From positions 1 through 38,794 of the forward strand of contig JADHOM010000018.1 of the NCBI GenBank assembly GCA_016778985.1: DNA of 38,794 nt, in the 5' to 3' direction. Made by a program: the position numbers and the translations under genes. Position 1 is the stretch's first letter. The number at the start of each line of letters is the position of its first letter. Shown here in pieces: positions 8,454-16,817 of this stretch. This DNA is from Alphaproteobacteria bacterium. GTDB taxonomy: Bacteria > Pseudomonadota > Alphaproteobacteria > Puniceispirillales > UBA1172. The notes beneath the pieces were generated by a model that worked only from the letters and a program-made list of their open reading frames with translations, had not been told where the DNA came from and made no database searches.

Positions 8454-9537
8454 CAAAAGCACCTTCGGACAAAAACAACAGCACCCGCGATTGATCATTT
8501 AGCCCATATAGCCCTTGCGACTTGGCCAGCTTTAATGCAGCGTAACCAGCACCCCCCGATGCTGAGCAAGCAAGTCCAGCCGCCGCCAGCTCCGCAATCA
8601 GGCGTTTGCAATTCGCATCACTAATCGTCATGAAAGCATCCGCATGGGCAGCTAATCCTGCCAGCGCAACCTCTGATGCTTCTTTACAATCGAGCCGCCC
8701 CATGATCGACACATCACCCCCAGATGAGATGACCTTACCAGCCTTGATCGCCACTTGCAGTGCTGGCGCTTCATCCGGCTCAACGACCGTGATATGCGGC
8801 GCATCACCATAATAATCACGCGCCAATGCCGCAACCGCCGCCGCCAGGCCGCCGACCCCTGCTTGCAAGAAAATATGTGTTGGCGGCTGCTCAAGAGCGT
8901 CAAATGCCTCTGCCGCCATCACCAGATAACCTTCCATGATATCAACGCCGGTGTAACATTCTGGCCATGTTGTATCCGACATAATCTGCCAGCCTTCGGC
9001 CTTGGCACGGGCAAGGGCGGCATCCATGCTGTCTTCGTATGTGTCACCAGCAACCACCACCTCAGCGCCATAGCCACGCAAGCGTTTGGCAAAATCCGCT
9101 GGCACATGCTTCGATAAATAGATAACGGCTTTGGCGCCAAATAGTCTAGCGCCGGCGGCTACCGACAAGCCATGATTGCCCGCACTTGAGGTAACAAAAA
9201 CCTCACCCGACAGAACCTCTGACCAATCCGCATTCTGGCTTTCATGATCGGATTGGCGTTTTGCCGCCGCTTGTTTAGCGATAGCATAGGCCGCGCCCAA
9301 TGCCTTAAAACTGCCTAGATTCATGCGCTGGCTTTCATCCTTGATATCAAGACGGGCAATATCCAACGCCTTTGCCAAGTCTGGACAGGCGACCAAAGGT
9401 GTGGCTTTTGCTGATGGACATAGCTTTAGCAACTCCAGTGGTGCAGCGACATTGATGCTCACCCCCTTCGGGTCAAATCCAGGCATGCCCTGACCACGCC
9501 ATGGATTATCAATAGTAAACTCGGCTTCTGTTAACAT
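8446..9537 (-). CDS. PLP-dependent lyase, diaminopropionate ammonia-lyase-like
   Basis: 363-residue fold-type II PLP enzyme. KDESQRMNLGSFKALG (66-81) supplies the PLP lysine Lys78; SSAGNHG binds the phosphate-side substrate loop; HIFLQAGVGGLAAAV is the glycine-rich PLP phosphate site. The block after AGNHG (GAKAVIYLSKHVP, GAEVVVAGDTYEDSM, GW..MSDTTWPECYTGVDIMEGYLVMA) matches diaminopropionate ammonia-lyase (YgeX/DpaL) better than threonine dehydratase. The protein is about 35 residues shorter than YgeX, so the substrate may be another beta-substituted amino acid. AGGAG precedes the ATG. It is the middle gene of a three-gene operon with two FAD amine oxidases. Confidence 0.8.
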   Translation of the reverse strand: MLTEAEFTIDNPWRGQGMPGFDPKGVSINVAAPLELLKLCPSAKATPLVACPDLAKALDIARLDIKDESQRMNLGSFKALGAAYAIAKQAAAKRQSDHESQNADWSEVLSGEVFVTSSAGNHGLSVAAGARLFGAKAVIYLSKHVPADFAKRLRGYGAEVVVAGDTYEDSMDAALARAKAEGWQIMSDTTWPECYTGVDIMEGYLVMAAEAFDALEQPPTHIFLQAGVGGLAAAVAALARDYYGDAPHITVVEPDEAPALQVAIKAGKVISSGGDVSIMGRLDCKEASEVALAGLAAHADAFMTISDANCKRLIAELAAAGLACSASGGAGYAALKLAKSQGLYGLNDQSRVLLFLSEGAFDD

Positions 9538-9591
9538 TCCTTAATCTCCTGAGGAAAAGCTTTAATTCGGTTACTGAAAGGCAAGTTCATT

Positions 9592-10911
9592 CTAGCCATG
9601 ACGCCATTCATTTAAGCGGTCTTGCAACCCATACCACGAATAGACCATAGGTAAAAACCATGGATTGCCATTATAGAAAGGCAGTGCTGGAGGGGCGGCG
9701 GCGGTCAAAACACTAGGTGCATTAGTCTGGCCTAAGACTTGTTCAGCAAGTTTCTTACCGCACCAACGCGCCCATACTGTCCCTGAACCAGCATAGGCAG
9801 CAGAATAATGCACCCCATTATGACTAAAAATACGCGGAATCAACTGGCGATTAAAAGCCACATAGCCTGTCCAGCAATAATCAATCTGAACATCCGCTAA
9901 TTGCGGCAAGATACTGATTAGCCTGTTACGCAAAAAATGCACCGTTTTTAGGGTTGGATTATGTTCCGCCCCGCGCGCCCCTAGCAAGATACGTTGACCG
10001 TCAGGCGTTGGGCGAAAATAGGTGGTAAGTTTCGCCGTATTTCCATACATCCGCAGGGCTGGCATTAAAGCCTTAACGCGCTCACGCCCCAGATTTTCAG
10101 TAACGATGATACTGCTCCTGACCGGAACAGTTCGTTGCCGCAGAAATCGGCTAAACCGATGTTCAGACCCGCCCGTATAGCCATTGGTTGCAACGACGAC
10201 AATATCAGCATGGATACTGCCCTTATCGGTAACAACCAGCTTCCCCGACGTGGCATGATCTTTGATATCGTCAACAGCCGTCTTTTCATAGACCTTGACG
10301 CCAGCCTCAGTAATAAGCCGCAAGAAACCCGCAAAAAACTTAGATGCGTGGAAGCCGCCAACATCATCCTCGACCATACCGCCATAAAAGCGGTCAGATA
10401 CAATCTCACCATGTTGATCAGCTTGGCTAACCATATGGCAAGGGATACCCAACCGCGATTGCAACAAATCGGCTTCCTTTGCCAGATAATCATAATGTTT
10501 TGCCGACATAGCGCCCTTGAACCAACCCGACAGTTTGAACATGGCGTCAATGCCTTCGGTTTCACAGAACTCAGCTAGATCAATGCGGGCGGCGCTGGCT
10601 TCTCGATATAAATCATCAGCAAATTGCCGTCCCCAAGATTGTTCAAGCTCACCATGACTAGGCCGGATACTTGCAGAATTAATGCCGCCATTGCGGGTTG
10701 AAGCGCCGTATCCAGGCGTTGATTTTTCAATAACGATGACAGATTTACCTGCCCTAGCAAAGACAAGCGCCGCCGCCATGCCAGTGTAGCCACCACCAAC
10801 AATCACCACATCCGATGCTTTGGGCAAAGGATCATGATTGTCCTGCCGTAAGGGTTCATCAATATCCCACCAATATGGACGATAGGCAATGCGGTCGGGA
10901 TCGAGGGTCAT
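9592..10911 (-). CDS. FAD-dependent oxidoreductase, gamma-glutamylputrescine oxidase (PuuB/OrdL)-like
   Basis: 439-residue DAO-superfamily flavoprotein. YWWD near the start, VVIVGGGYTGMAAAL (FAD Rossmann), GYGASTRNGG, VEDDVGGFHASKF, VVVATNGYTG and the final WTGYVAF / YAGSGTVWARWCGKKLAEQ are typical of the PuuB/OrdL group, which oxidises gamma-glutamylputrescine and related amines. It is the first gene of the operon, 54 bases before the PLP lyase. I chose the ATG at 10911; an in-frame TTG at 10929 also exists without a clear ribosome site. The 5' region is very AT-rich and shared with the divergent glutaryl-CoA dehydrogenase gene. Exact substrate cannot be read from the sequence. Confidence 0.85.
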   Translation of the reverse strand: MTLDPDRIAYRPYWWDIDEPLRQDNHDPLPKASDVVIVGGGYTGMAAALVFARAGKSVIVIEKSTPGYGASTRNGGINSASIRPSHGELEQSWGRQFADDLYREASAARIDLAEFCETEGIDAMFKLSGWFKGAMSAKHYDYLAKEADLLQSRLGIPCHMVSQADQHGEIVSDRFYGGMVEDDVGGFHASKFFAGFLRLITEAGVKVYEKTAVDDIKDHATSGKLVVTDKGSIHADIVVVATNGYTGGSEHRFSRFLRQRTVPVRSSIIVTENLGRERVKALMPALRMYGNTAKLTTYFRPTPDGQRILLGARGAEHNPTLKTVHFLRNRLISILPQLADVQIDYCWTGYVAFNRQLIPRIFSHNGVHYSAAYAGSGTVWARWCGKKLAEQVLGQTNAPSVLTAAAPPALPFYNGNPWFLPMVYSWYGLQDRLNEWRHG

Positions 10912-11089
10912 GATCGATGTATCTCGCAATTATAATGTTCACATATAGTGTATAATATTTTTATAAATATCAATATTTGAATAAAGGGGCAGCGAATTAT
11001 TAGCTAAAGGTCTGATGCGACGTTGCATACCTTGTTTTTTTTGGCAGTATCTCTTATGTTTGTTTTGATATTAATTTCTGGAGAAACCC
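10912..11089. promoter_or_regulatory. Divergent AT-rich intergenic region
   Basis: 178 bases between the starts of the PuuB-like operon (minus) and the acyl-CoA dehydrogenase gene (plus). It must hold both promoters. Many TATA-like hexamers occur at 10930-10980, but I could not single out one convincing -35/-10 pair. GGAGAAACCC directly precedes the plus-strand ATG. Confidence 0.5.
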
Positions 11090-12337
11090 ATGCCTGACGC
11101 ACAATTTACGAATGTCGCCGAAGATCATATTTTAACGCCTGAGATTGCACGTGCAAAACCAGCACAGATGAAATGGGAAGACCCGTTTCTTCTCAATGAT
11201 CAGCTTACCGACGAAGAAAAAATGGTCATGCAAACCGCCCATGACTACTGCCAAGACGGATTGATGCGACGGGTTATTAACGGCAATAGAAATGAAGTCT
11301 TTGATCGTGAGATTATGAATGAAATGGGTGAATTGGGGCTACTTGGAGCAACAATTCCCGATACCTATGGCGGTGCCGGCGTCAATTATGTGAGTTATGG
11401 TTTGATCGCCCGTGAAGTCGAGCGTGTTGATAGCGGCTACCGCTCGGCTATGTCGGTGCAATCATCATTGGTGATGCATCCAATATTTGCCTATGGCACA
11501 GAAGACCAGCGTAAAAAATATCTGCCTAAACTTGCCACTGGTGAAATGGTTGGATGCTTTGGCCTAACCGAACCTGATCACGGCTCAGACCCTTCTGGCA
11601 TGGTAACTAAGGCCAAGAAAGTTGATGGTGGTTATTTGGTTTCGGGGGCAAAGAACTGGATCAGTAACGCACCGATCGCCGATGTTGCCATCGTTTGGGC
11701 GAAATCAGACGCCCATGATAATAAAATTCGTGGCTTCATTCTGGAAAAGTGCATGAAAGGGCTTTCCATGCCAAAGATAGAAGGTAAGTTTTCACTTCGT
11801 GCATCTATTACAGGTATGATTCAGATGGATGAAGTGTTTGTTCCTGATGAAAATCTCTTGACCGAGGTCGAGGGTCTAGCAGGCCCATTCGGTTGTCTTA
11901 ACCGTGCCCGCTATGGCATTAGCTGGGGCGTTATGGGAGCAGCAGAAGCATGCTGGCATGCTGGCCGTGAATATACAATGGACCGTAAGCAATTTGGTCG
12001 GCCACTTGCCCAAAATCAGCTTATCCAGAAAAAATTAGCTGATATGCAAACTGAGATTAGCCTTGGACTGCAAGGATGCTTGCGGCTTGGACGGATGTTC
12101 GATGATCATTCCGCTTCGGCTGAACTCATATCCTTGATGAAGCGGAATAATTGCGGCAAGGCCCTTGATATTGCTAGGGTAGCCAGAGATATGCTAGGCG
12201 GCAACGGGATTTCAGATGAATATCCGGTTATTCGTCACGTCCTCAATCTTGAGGCGGTAAACACCTATGAAGGCACACATGATATACATGCCTTAATCCT
12301 TGGTCGTGCCATTACGGGAATGCAGGCGTTTTTCTAG
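11090..12337 (+). CDS. gcdH: Glutaryl-CoA dehydrogenase
   Basis: 415-residue acyl-CoA dehydrogenase family flavoenzyme that oxidises and decarboxylates glutaryl-CoA to crotonyl-CoA in lysine/tryptophan degradation. Diagnostic features: [16 protein letters not shown] (FAD/substrate loop), [34 protein letters not shown], and the C-terminal [19 protein letters not shown], in which Glu394 is the catalytic base position of this subgroup. The first about 20 residues are a variable extension. A strong ribosome site (GGAG) precedes the ATG, and a strong hairpin terminator follows the stop codon, so it is probably monocistronic. Confidence 0.93.
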   Translation: MPDAQFTNVAEDHILTPEIARAKPAQMKWEDPFLLNDQLTDEEKMVMQTAHDYCQDGLMRRVINGNRNEVFDREIMNEMGELGLLGATIPDTYGGAGVNYVSYGLIAREVERVDSGYRSAMSVQSSLVMHPIFAYGTEDQRKKYLPKLATGEMVGCFGLTEPDHGSDPSGMVTKAKKVDGGYLVSGAKNWISNAPIADVAIVWAKSDAHDNKIRGFILEKCMKGLSMPKIEGKFSLRASITGMIQMDEVFVPDENLLTEVEGLAGPFGCLNRARYGISWGVMGAAEACWHAGREYTMDRKQFGRPLAQNQLIQKKLADMQTEISLGLQGCLRLGRMFDDHSASAELISLMKRNNCGKALDIARVARDMLGGNGISDEYPVIRHVLNLEAVNTYEGTHDIHALILGRAITGMQAFF

Positions 12338-12394
12338 GCCTTACGCTTAAAACCTGTTTTCAGGGACCTGTTTTAATAGGCAAAGAACAATGAA

Positions 12395-12422
12395 AAAAGG
12401 GGGCAAGATTGAGCCCCCTTTT
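12395..12422. terminator. Rho-independent terminator, probably bidirectional
   Basis: AAAAGGGGGC (12395-12404) pairs with GCCCCCTTTT (12413-12422) around an eight-base loop. It lies between the 3' ends of gcdH (plus) and the DUF1330 gene (minus) and gives a T-run on both strands. Confidence 0.88.
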
Positions 12423-12475
12423 CTCCCCCTTATATTAATCTTTAAATTATGAAATAAAGCTGGCTATATTTCAAG

Positions 12476-12766
12476 CTAGACGCCTTCGACAATTCGCATG
12501 TCCCTATCTGCCGCACCATCCAGCGCTGCCAAGGCTTCGGCATAGGCCGGGCTTTCAACCGCAGTGATCGCAGCATCTAATGATGGAAACTCACAAACTA
12601 CTGTGCGCTCCATGATGCCGTTTTCTTTCACTTTAGCTGGCATCCCGCGAACAATAAACTGCCCACCAAATGATTCGAGCGCTGGTCTAGCAAGCGCGGC
12701 ATAAGCTGCTAGCTTATCTTGATCATGAATGGCTCTATAAATGGAAACAAGATAGCCTTTAGGCAT
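12476..12766 (-). CDS. DUF1330 domain protein
   Basis: 96-residue protein matching DUF1330 (PF07045), a small ferredoxin-like alpha/beta-barrel monomer: KGYLVSIYRAIHDQDKLAAYAALARPALESFGGQFIVRG, then ERTVVCEFPSLDAAITAVESPAYAEA. The function of the family is not established; the fold resembles dimeric monooxygenase/ABM proteins. AAGGAG with seven-base spacing precedes the ATG. Monocistronic, facing the gcdH terminator. Confidence 0.88.
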   Translation of the reverse strand: MPKGYLVSIYRAIHDQDKLAAYAALARPALESFGGQFIVRGMPAKVKENGIMERTVVCEFPSLDAAITAVESPAYAEALAALDGAADRDMRIVEGV

Positions 12767-12928
12767 AATATGACTCCTTAAGTAGGTCTTTTCAGAAACG
12801 GATTAATTAATATATTTCAGCATAGCCAATTATGTGTTCTTAATGCAACTGGCAAGATGACTGATACAATTACCGGCACGATTAATGGCAAGATTGCCGG
12901 ATAAGGAATTTGTAATGATGGGGGTTTT

Positions 12929-12979
12929 ATGAGTAAGATTTATCCGCATAGAAAGCAACAAAGAGGTTTGTTGATATGA
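12929..12979 (+). CDS. Possible 16-codon leader ORF before the VOC gene
   Basis: GGGGG precedes an ATG at 12929; the frame runs 16 codons (MSKIYPHRKQQRGLLI) and its TGA overlaps the ATG of the next gene (ATGA). Arrangement suggests translational coupling, but a frame this short can occur by chance and nothing else supports it. Confidence 0.2.
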   Translation: MSKIYPHRKQQRGLLI

Positions 12980-13401
12980 CCCTTACCTTTCATCACATTA
13001 ATTTTGTCAGCAAGGATGTTGATAAACTGCATGAGTTTTATACTGATGTCCTTGGGCTAAGTGATATTCCGATTGCAAACTTTCCGCGCCCTCCTGAAAC
13101 CGATGACAAGGGGTATGGCGGCTATATCCGTTTTGCTACTGATGGCGTGATGCAGATGCATCTGGCAGAGCGCGATTTGAATGTTGCCTACAAAAATGGT
13201 CAGCATATTAATCCTGTTGAGCGTGGACATATTGCGTTTCGCACGGATGATATCATAAGCTTTATGGCTGATTTAGATGCGAAAGGCATTAGTTATGCCG
13301 ATTATGGAACAGCATTTGCTAAAGAATGGCATCAGGTTTTCTTTTATGATCCAGAAGGCAATATTATTGAAGTCCATCAGCAGGTCAGCGCCACCAATTA
13401 A
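12976..13401 (+). CDS. VOC superfamily (glyoxalase/dioxygenase-like) protein
   Basis: 141-residue single-module vicinal-oxygen-chelate protein. The beta-alpha-beta-beta-beta units are evident: FHHINFVSKDVDKLHEFYTDVLGL at the start, QMHLAERD in the middle, GHIAFRTDD, and VFFYDPEGNIIEVHQQ at the end. His7, the His of GHIAF and the Glu of IIEVH are probable metal ligands. Members act as glyoxalases, dioxygenases or fosfomycin-type resistance proteins, and the substrate is not evident. It is followed after 45 bases by the enoyl-CoA hydratase-like gene on the same strand, suggesting a role in a catabolic pathway. Confidence 0.85.
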   Translation: MTLTFHHINFVSKDVDKLHEFYTDVLGLSDIPIANFPRPPETDDKGYGGYIRFATDGVMQMHLAERDLNVAYKNGQHINPVERGHIAFRTDDIISFMADLDAKGISYADYGTAFAKEWHQVFFYDPEGNIIEVHQQVSATN

Positions 13402-13446
13402 CGATGGGCGGCGTATCACAGCTAACATGAAAAGGACGTATATCCA

Positions 13447-14247
13447 TTGACAGAAACAGATATTTTACTTCGTGAGCAATGCAAACATGGAATATTGCGG
13501 CTAACCCTAAACCATGAGGCGCGGCGTAACGCACTTTCAGAGGCAATGATGGCAACAATAACCGAAGCTATCGCAACTGCCGGATCAGACCGCTCTGTCC
13601 GTGTCATTATCTTAGGCGCAAATGGCAAAGTATTCTGTTCTGGCCATGATTTAAAGGAAATGACCGCAGGACGCGATGCCCCTGATGGCGGCAAAGCCTA
13701 TTTTAATGAGGTTATGACCACCTGCTCACAAATGATGCAAACTATCGTCAACTGCCCCAAACCTGTTATTGCAGAAGTATCGGGGATTGCCACCGCCGCT
13801 GGCTGCCAATTAGTTGCTAGCTGTGATCTGGCGATTGCCGCTGATACGGCTCAATTTAGCACGCCAGGGGTTCATATTGGTCTGTTCTGCTCAACGCCAA
13901 TGGTCGCGCTATCACGCAATGTCAGCCATAAACATGCGATGGAAATGCTGTTAACTGGCGACATGGTATCCGCCGAACGAGCGGCACAAATAGGATTAGT
14001 TAATCAGGTGACAACGCCGGAAAATCTATCTGAGGCTAGTTATATCATGGCAGAAAAAATTGCCTCAAAATCAAGTCTGACCGTTGCCACAGGCAAGCAA
14101 GCCTTTTACCAGCAACGCGAAATGCCATTGGCCGATGCTTATATCTATGCCTCACAGGTCATGGTCGAAAATATGATGGCGCGCGATGCCAGCGAAGGCA
14201 TCAATGCCTTTATTGAAAAGCGGCCAGCCAAATGGCAAGATAAATAA
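13447..14247 (+). CDS. Enoyl-CoA hydratase/isomerase (crotonase) family protein, ECHDC3-like
   Basis: 266-residue crotonase-fold protein. Oxyanion-hole segments are VFCSGHDLKEM and SGIATAAGCQLVASCDLAIAA. The position of one catalytic Glu of true hydratases (the PE of the PEI/PEV motif) reads PGV here, while the second Glu region (AMEMLLTGD) is kept, as in the ECHDC3-type group; standard hydratase activity is therefore uncertain. Translation must start at TTG (13447), preceded by AAAGGA, because the next in-frame ATG is too far into the conserved domain. Same strand as the VOC gene upstream and convergent with the next gene. Confidence 0.85.
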   Translation: MTETDILLREQCKHGILRLTLNHEARRNALSEAMMATITEAIATAGSDRSVRVIILGANGKVFCSGHDLKEMTAGRDAPDGGKAYFNEVMTTCSQMMQTIVNCPKPVIAEVSGIATAAGCQLVASCDLAIAADTAQFSTPGVHIGLFCSTPMVALSRNVSHKHAMEMLLTGDMVSAERAAQIGLVNQVTTPENLSEASYIMAEKIASKSSLTVATGKQAFYQQREMPLADAYIYASQVMVENMMARDASEGINAFIEKRPAKWQDK

Positions 14248-14264
14248 TCAGAGCGGTGATGTGC

Positions 14265-14921
14265 CTAATCCAAGATCACCCTGCCCTTTGGGGTTTTAAC
14301 ATCAAAGCTGAGCCCTGCCGAGCCTTTGACGACATTAGCCAGCCCGTCAATTCCTAAAACCGTCATTAATTCTGTCATCTGGTGTGGCTCAGGTGAGCTG
14401 ATCGTAATCTGGTTCAAGCGAAGCGCGTTATCTGGCATATCTTGGCTTGGGTTCTTACCATCCGGCCATTCAATAAAGCCAGGGATAAGCCCGCCCATAG
14501 GCAAGTGACCATCATCAGGAACAGTAAGCCGCCAGCGCAGATTGCCACGAGCAAGGCTTAAAATCCTCCCCAGATTAATCGGGCTTTGTGCGGCAAATGC
14601 ATCAAGATCATGAACCCCGACAACCCAGCATAGCGCCCTTGGCTTAATATCAATATGCGCGTGGGTTTTAGGATCATCAAGACTGAACCATCGCGGTCGA
14701 TCAGGTGGCGGCGCCTCAGGGTCAATCGCGATAAGCTCAAAATAGATGTCTCCACCAGCTTGGATAAGCGCATTATGTGTGCTCATCACAGGGTGCTTGC
14801 CGCCATCAGGGATAGCTATCCCAAGGCGCGCCTGCAATTCTGCTTGTCCGGCAGCCAAATGATGACAGCCCATGACAAAGTGGTCAATTTTAGGAGAAGG
14901 TGGATAGATATTTCCTGTCAT
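14265..14921 (-). CDS. Glyoxalase-like domain protein (Glyoxalase_3 type)
   Basis: 218-residue VOC-related protein of the larger glyoxalase-like group (PF13468). Characteristic: KIDHFVMGCHHLAAGQAELQARLG, then GGKHPVMSTHNAL and YFELIAIDP, and a second half with the weaker repeat (LNQITISSPEP..M). The His of IDHFV and the Glu of FELIA are plausible metal ligands. Enzymatic role unknown. It is convergent with the crotonase gene (17 bases between stops) and divergent from the start of the large envelope cluster. Confidence 0.8.
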   Translation of the reverse strand: MTGNIYPPSPKIDHFVMGCHHLAAGQAELQARLGIAIPDGGKHPVMSTHNALIQAGGDIYFELIAIDPEAPPPDRPRWFSLDDPKTHAHIDIKPRALCWVVGVHDLDAFAAQSPINLGRILSLARGNLRWRLTVPDDGHLPMGGLIPGFIEWPDGKNPSQDMPDNALRLNQITISSPEPHQMTELMTVLGIDGLANVVKGSAGLSFDVKTPKGRVILD

Positions 14922-15035
14922 ATTGAATTATAACCTTTCCTTAAAATCTGTCAAAAGGCGATCATCATGGATTGCTTGATCAGTATAAAAATATATATGT
15001 ATAACTATTAATTTTATAATTTAGAGAAACCTAAA
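14922..15035. promoter_or_regulatory. Divergent intergenic region before the envelope cluster
   Basis: 114 bases between divergent starts. On the plus strand TTGCTT (14972-14977) followed after 16 bases by TATATG (14994-14999) is a weak promoter candidate for the 15036 operon. No CtrA-type full site was seen here. Confidence 0.3.
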
Positions 15036-15428
15036 ATGCCCATTAAAACTATCGTCTGGTTTATTTGTCTGGGACTACATATTTATCAGAGCATGATACT
15101 TCGCGAGAATGGTATTTCTTCGACTTGGATTATTGCCGCTATCATGCTTGATCAAGGTTATTTTTTAACTACTGGCTCTGCGACTTTAGACACGTTATTA
15201 GAAATATTAATCTATGTTTTAGATGTGATTTTAGGGTTTATTTATAATCTTTGTGCTGTTCCCGCTGATATTATTGTCGCGATCATGGGTGATGATGTTG
15301 GCCAAATTCTATTTCGTATTGGCTTAGAAGCAGGGTCGTTTCAGATTGCGATGATCTATCTGATTATTCTGGTCATATCTTTCTTTCTGCCAGATGGGAA
15401 CAGGCAAAGCCGGTATGATGATGAGTAA
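15036..15428 (+). CDS. Small integral membrane protein of unknown function
   Basis: 130-residue protein with about three hydrophobic segments: an N-terminal helix (TIVWFICLGLHIY), a central stretch (LEILIYVLDVILGFIYNLC) and a C-terminal helix (IAMIYLIILVISFFLP), ending in a polar RQSRYDDE tail. I recognise no family. It is the first gene of a two-gene unit, 18 bases before the Tat-exported protein, and opens the 20-gene envelope cluster, so an inner-membrane role next to an exported partner is the simplest reading. Confidence 0.7.
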   Translation: MPIKTIVWFICLGLHIYQSMILRENGISSTWIIAAIMLDQGYFLTTGSATLDTLLEILIYVLDVILGFIYNLCAVPADIIVAIMGDDVGQILFRIGLEAGSFQIAMIYLIILVISFFLPDGNRQSRYDDE

Positions 15429-15446
15429 AATATTAGGTATTACTTC

Positions 15447-16718
15447 ATGAAAAGACGTCACTTTATAGCTGGTGCCAGTAGTGGGATGACAGTTGCCTCT
15501 CTCTCCAAACTTGGTTGGATCACACCTGCTCTTGCACGCCTGCGTCAGCCTGTTACTTGGGGTGGGGCATATCTGCAATCGGATTCTATGCCCATGCCGG
15601 TTCTTAATCAAGCCATGATCATGCGCAATACAGACAACCAGAATATTAATCAAGTATTGTTGGAAACAATTCGCGGAATAAACTGGGCTGAAACAAATAT
15701 TGATCTCGCGGCAGCTATTGATCAAGATGTTTCCACAACAACTGAATACGGCATGGTATTGGTATTTGTCGCTGAACAATCGCTAGGGCAAGTGTATTTT
15801 CCAGATAACCAAGAGACGCTTTATATCGCCCGACTAGTTGGCTACAATATGGTTTATAATATTGCAAAGCGCAAAATTATTGCCAATTTCGGTATTCGCG
15901 GCAGATATTATCATGCTCTCCCTGGAAAACCTAATAATGCGGCTTTGCCGGAGATTTATTTTGACCTTATCACAAATCAGCATCGTGAGGGTAGTATTGC
16001 AAAATCTATGACCGAAGAAATATCACAATATCCATTTAGCAATAGATATGGCGGCAAGCAGTTCAAAGTGACGTCAGTTCAGGCGAAGCCTCTGGTCGCA
16101 TCTGCTGTTAAAAAAATAGATATGGATGCAGATTTCTTTCGCGAACAGATTGGCTATCTGGCGACAGTATGCTTTTCTGAAAAAACGGCTGTTCCGGTTA
16201 TTCCTTACACAAAAACGGCGGCGCTCAATAAAAATCTTGTCCAAGAGATGCGGATCACCGCTTTTGATGGCAATAGTGCATTAAACACCTCGCTGCCCTT
16301 ACCTGATCCGGAAATTGGCATTAATGTCATTCTTGATGGTTGGAATTTTAGCGAAACGCCGGTATCAGATCAACGCAATCAAGTCAGCTTAACCTTATCG
16401 CTAACCGTTACATTTGAAAAACAGAATAATGGTGAGGTCATATTTTCTCAGCAGTTCTTTGCCCAGAAAGATTTTTATGAGATTCCGCTTGCAAAATATG
16501 CTCTTTCAAGAGATGCGCGTGTTTATATCCTCCACGAAGAATGTATTGACCATATTTTTGCTGGCATTAGTGACGCGACGATCCGGTCAGCCCTTTATGA
16601 AGGAATTGAGCTAAAAACCCAAAGTGAGGCAACATTTGTACAAGCCGTCACAGATGATAAAAAGACCTATAATAATGAATATGAGAGCATTTCAGAATAT
16701 TTGCCGTATTCGATGTAA
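15447..16718 (+). CDS. Tat-exported protein of unknown function
   Basis: 423 residues. The N-terminus MKRRHFIAGASSGMTVASLS has a twin-arginine motif (RRHFIAG) followed by a hydrophobic stretch ending in ALA at about residue 30, so Tat export is likely. The mature protein is mixed alpha/beta; segments such as YNMVYNIAKRKIIANFGIRGRY and SLTLSLTVTFEKQNNGEVIF resemble the beta-strands of TolB/CsgG-type secreted domains, but similarity is too weak for a family claim. No cofactor motif is visible to explain Tat use. Operon partner of the small membrane protein; a strong bidirectional terminator follows. Confidence 0.75.
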   Translation: MKRRHFIAGASSGMTVASLSKLGWITPALARLRQPVTWGGAYLQSDSMPMPVLNQAMIMRNTDNQNINQVLLETIRGINWAETNIDLAAAIDQDVSTTTEYGMVLVFVAEQSLGQVYFPDNQETLYIARLVGYNMVYNIAKRKIIANFGIRGRYYHALPGKPNNAALPEIYFDLITNQHREGSIAKSMTEEISQYPFSNRYGGKQFKVTSVQAKPLVASAVKKIDMDADFFREQIGYLATVCFSEKTAVPVIPYTKTAALNKNLVQEMRITAFDGNSALNTSLPLPDPEIGINVILDGWNFSETPVSDQRNQVSLTLSLTVTFEKQNNGEVIFSQQFFAQKDFYEIPLAKYALSRDARVYILHEECIDHIFAGISDATIRSALYEGIELKTQSEATFVQAVTDDKKTYNNEYESISEYLPYSM

Positions 16719-16757
16719 CCCAAGCAGGGCAAACCCTTCAAAACTTATTAAACAAAC

Positions 16758-16786
16758 AAAAGACCGATACATCATATCGGTCTTTT
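16758..16786. terminator. Bidirectional rho-independent terminator
   Basis: AAAAGACCGATA (16758-16769) pairs perfectly with TATCGGTCTTTT (16775-16786) around loop CATCA. It separates the convergent 15036-16718 unit (plus) and the 22926-16818 operon (minus), with U-runs in both directions. Confidence 0.92.
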
Positions 16787-16817
16787 TAAGATGAGTGTTA
16801 TGATTAAATTATCGTTG

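Noticed and set aside
12873-12900. Inverted repeat CCGGCA...TGCCGG upstream of the VOC gene
   Set aside because: Six-base arms with a 16-base loop and no T-run; too weak to call a terminator or operator.
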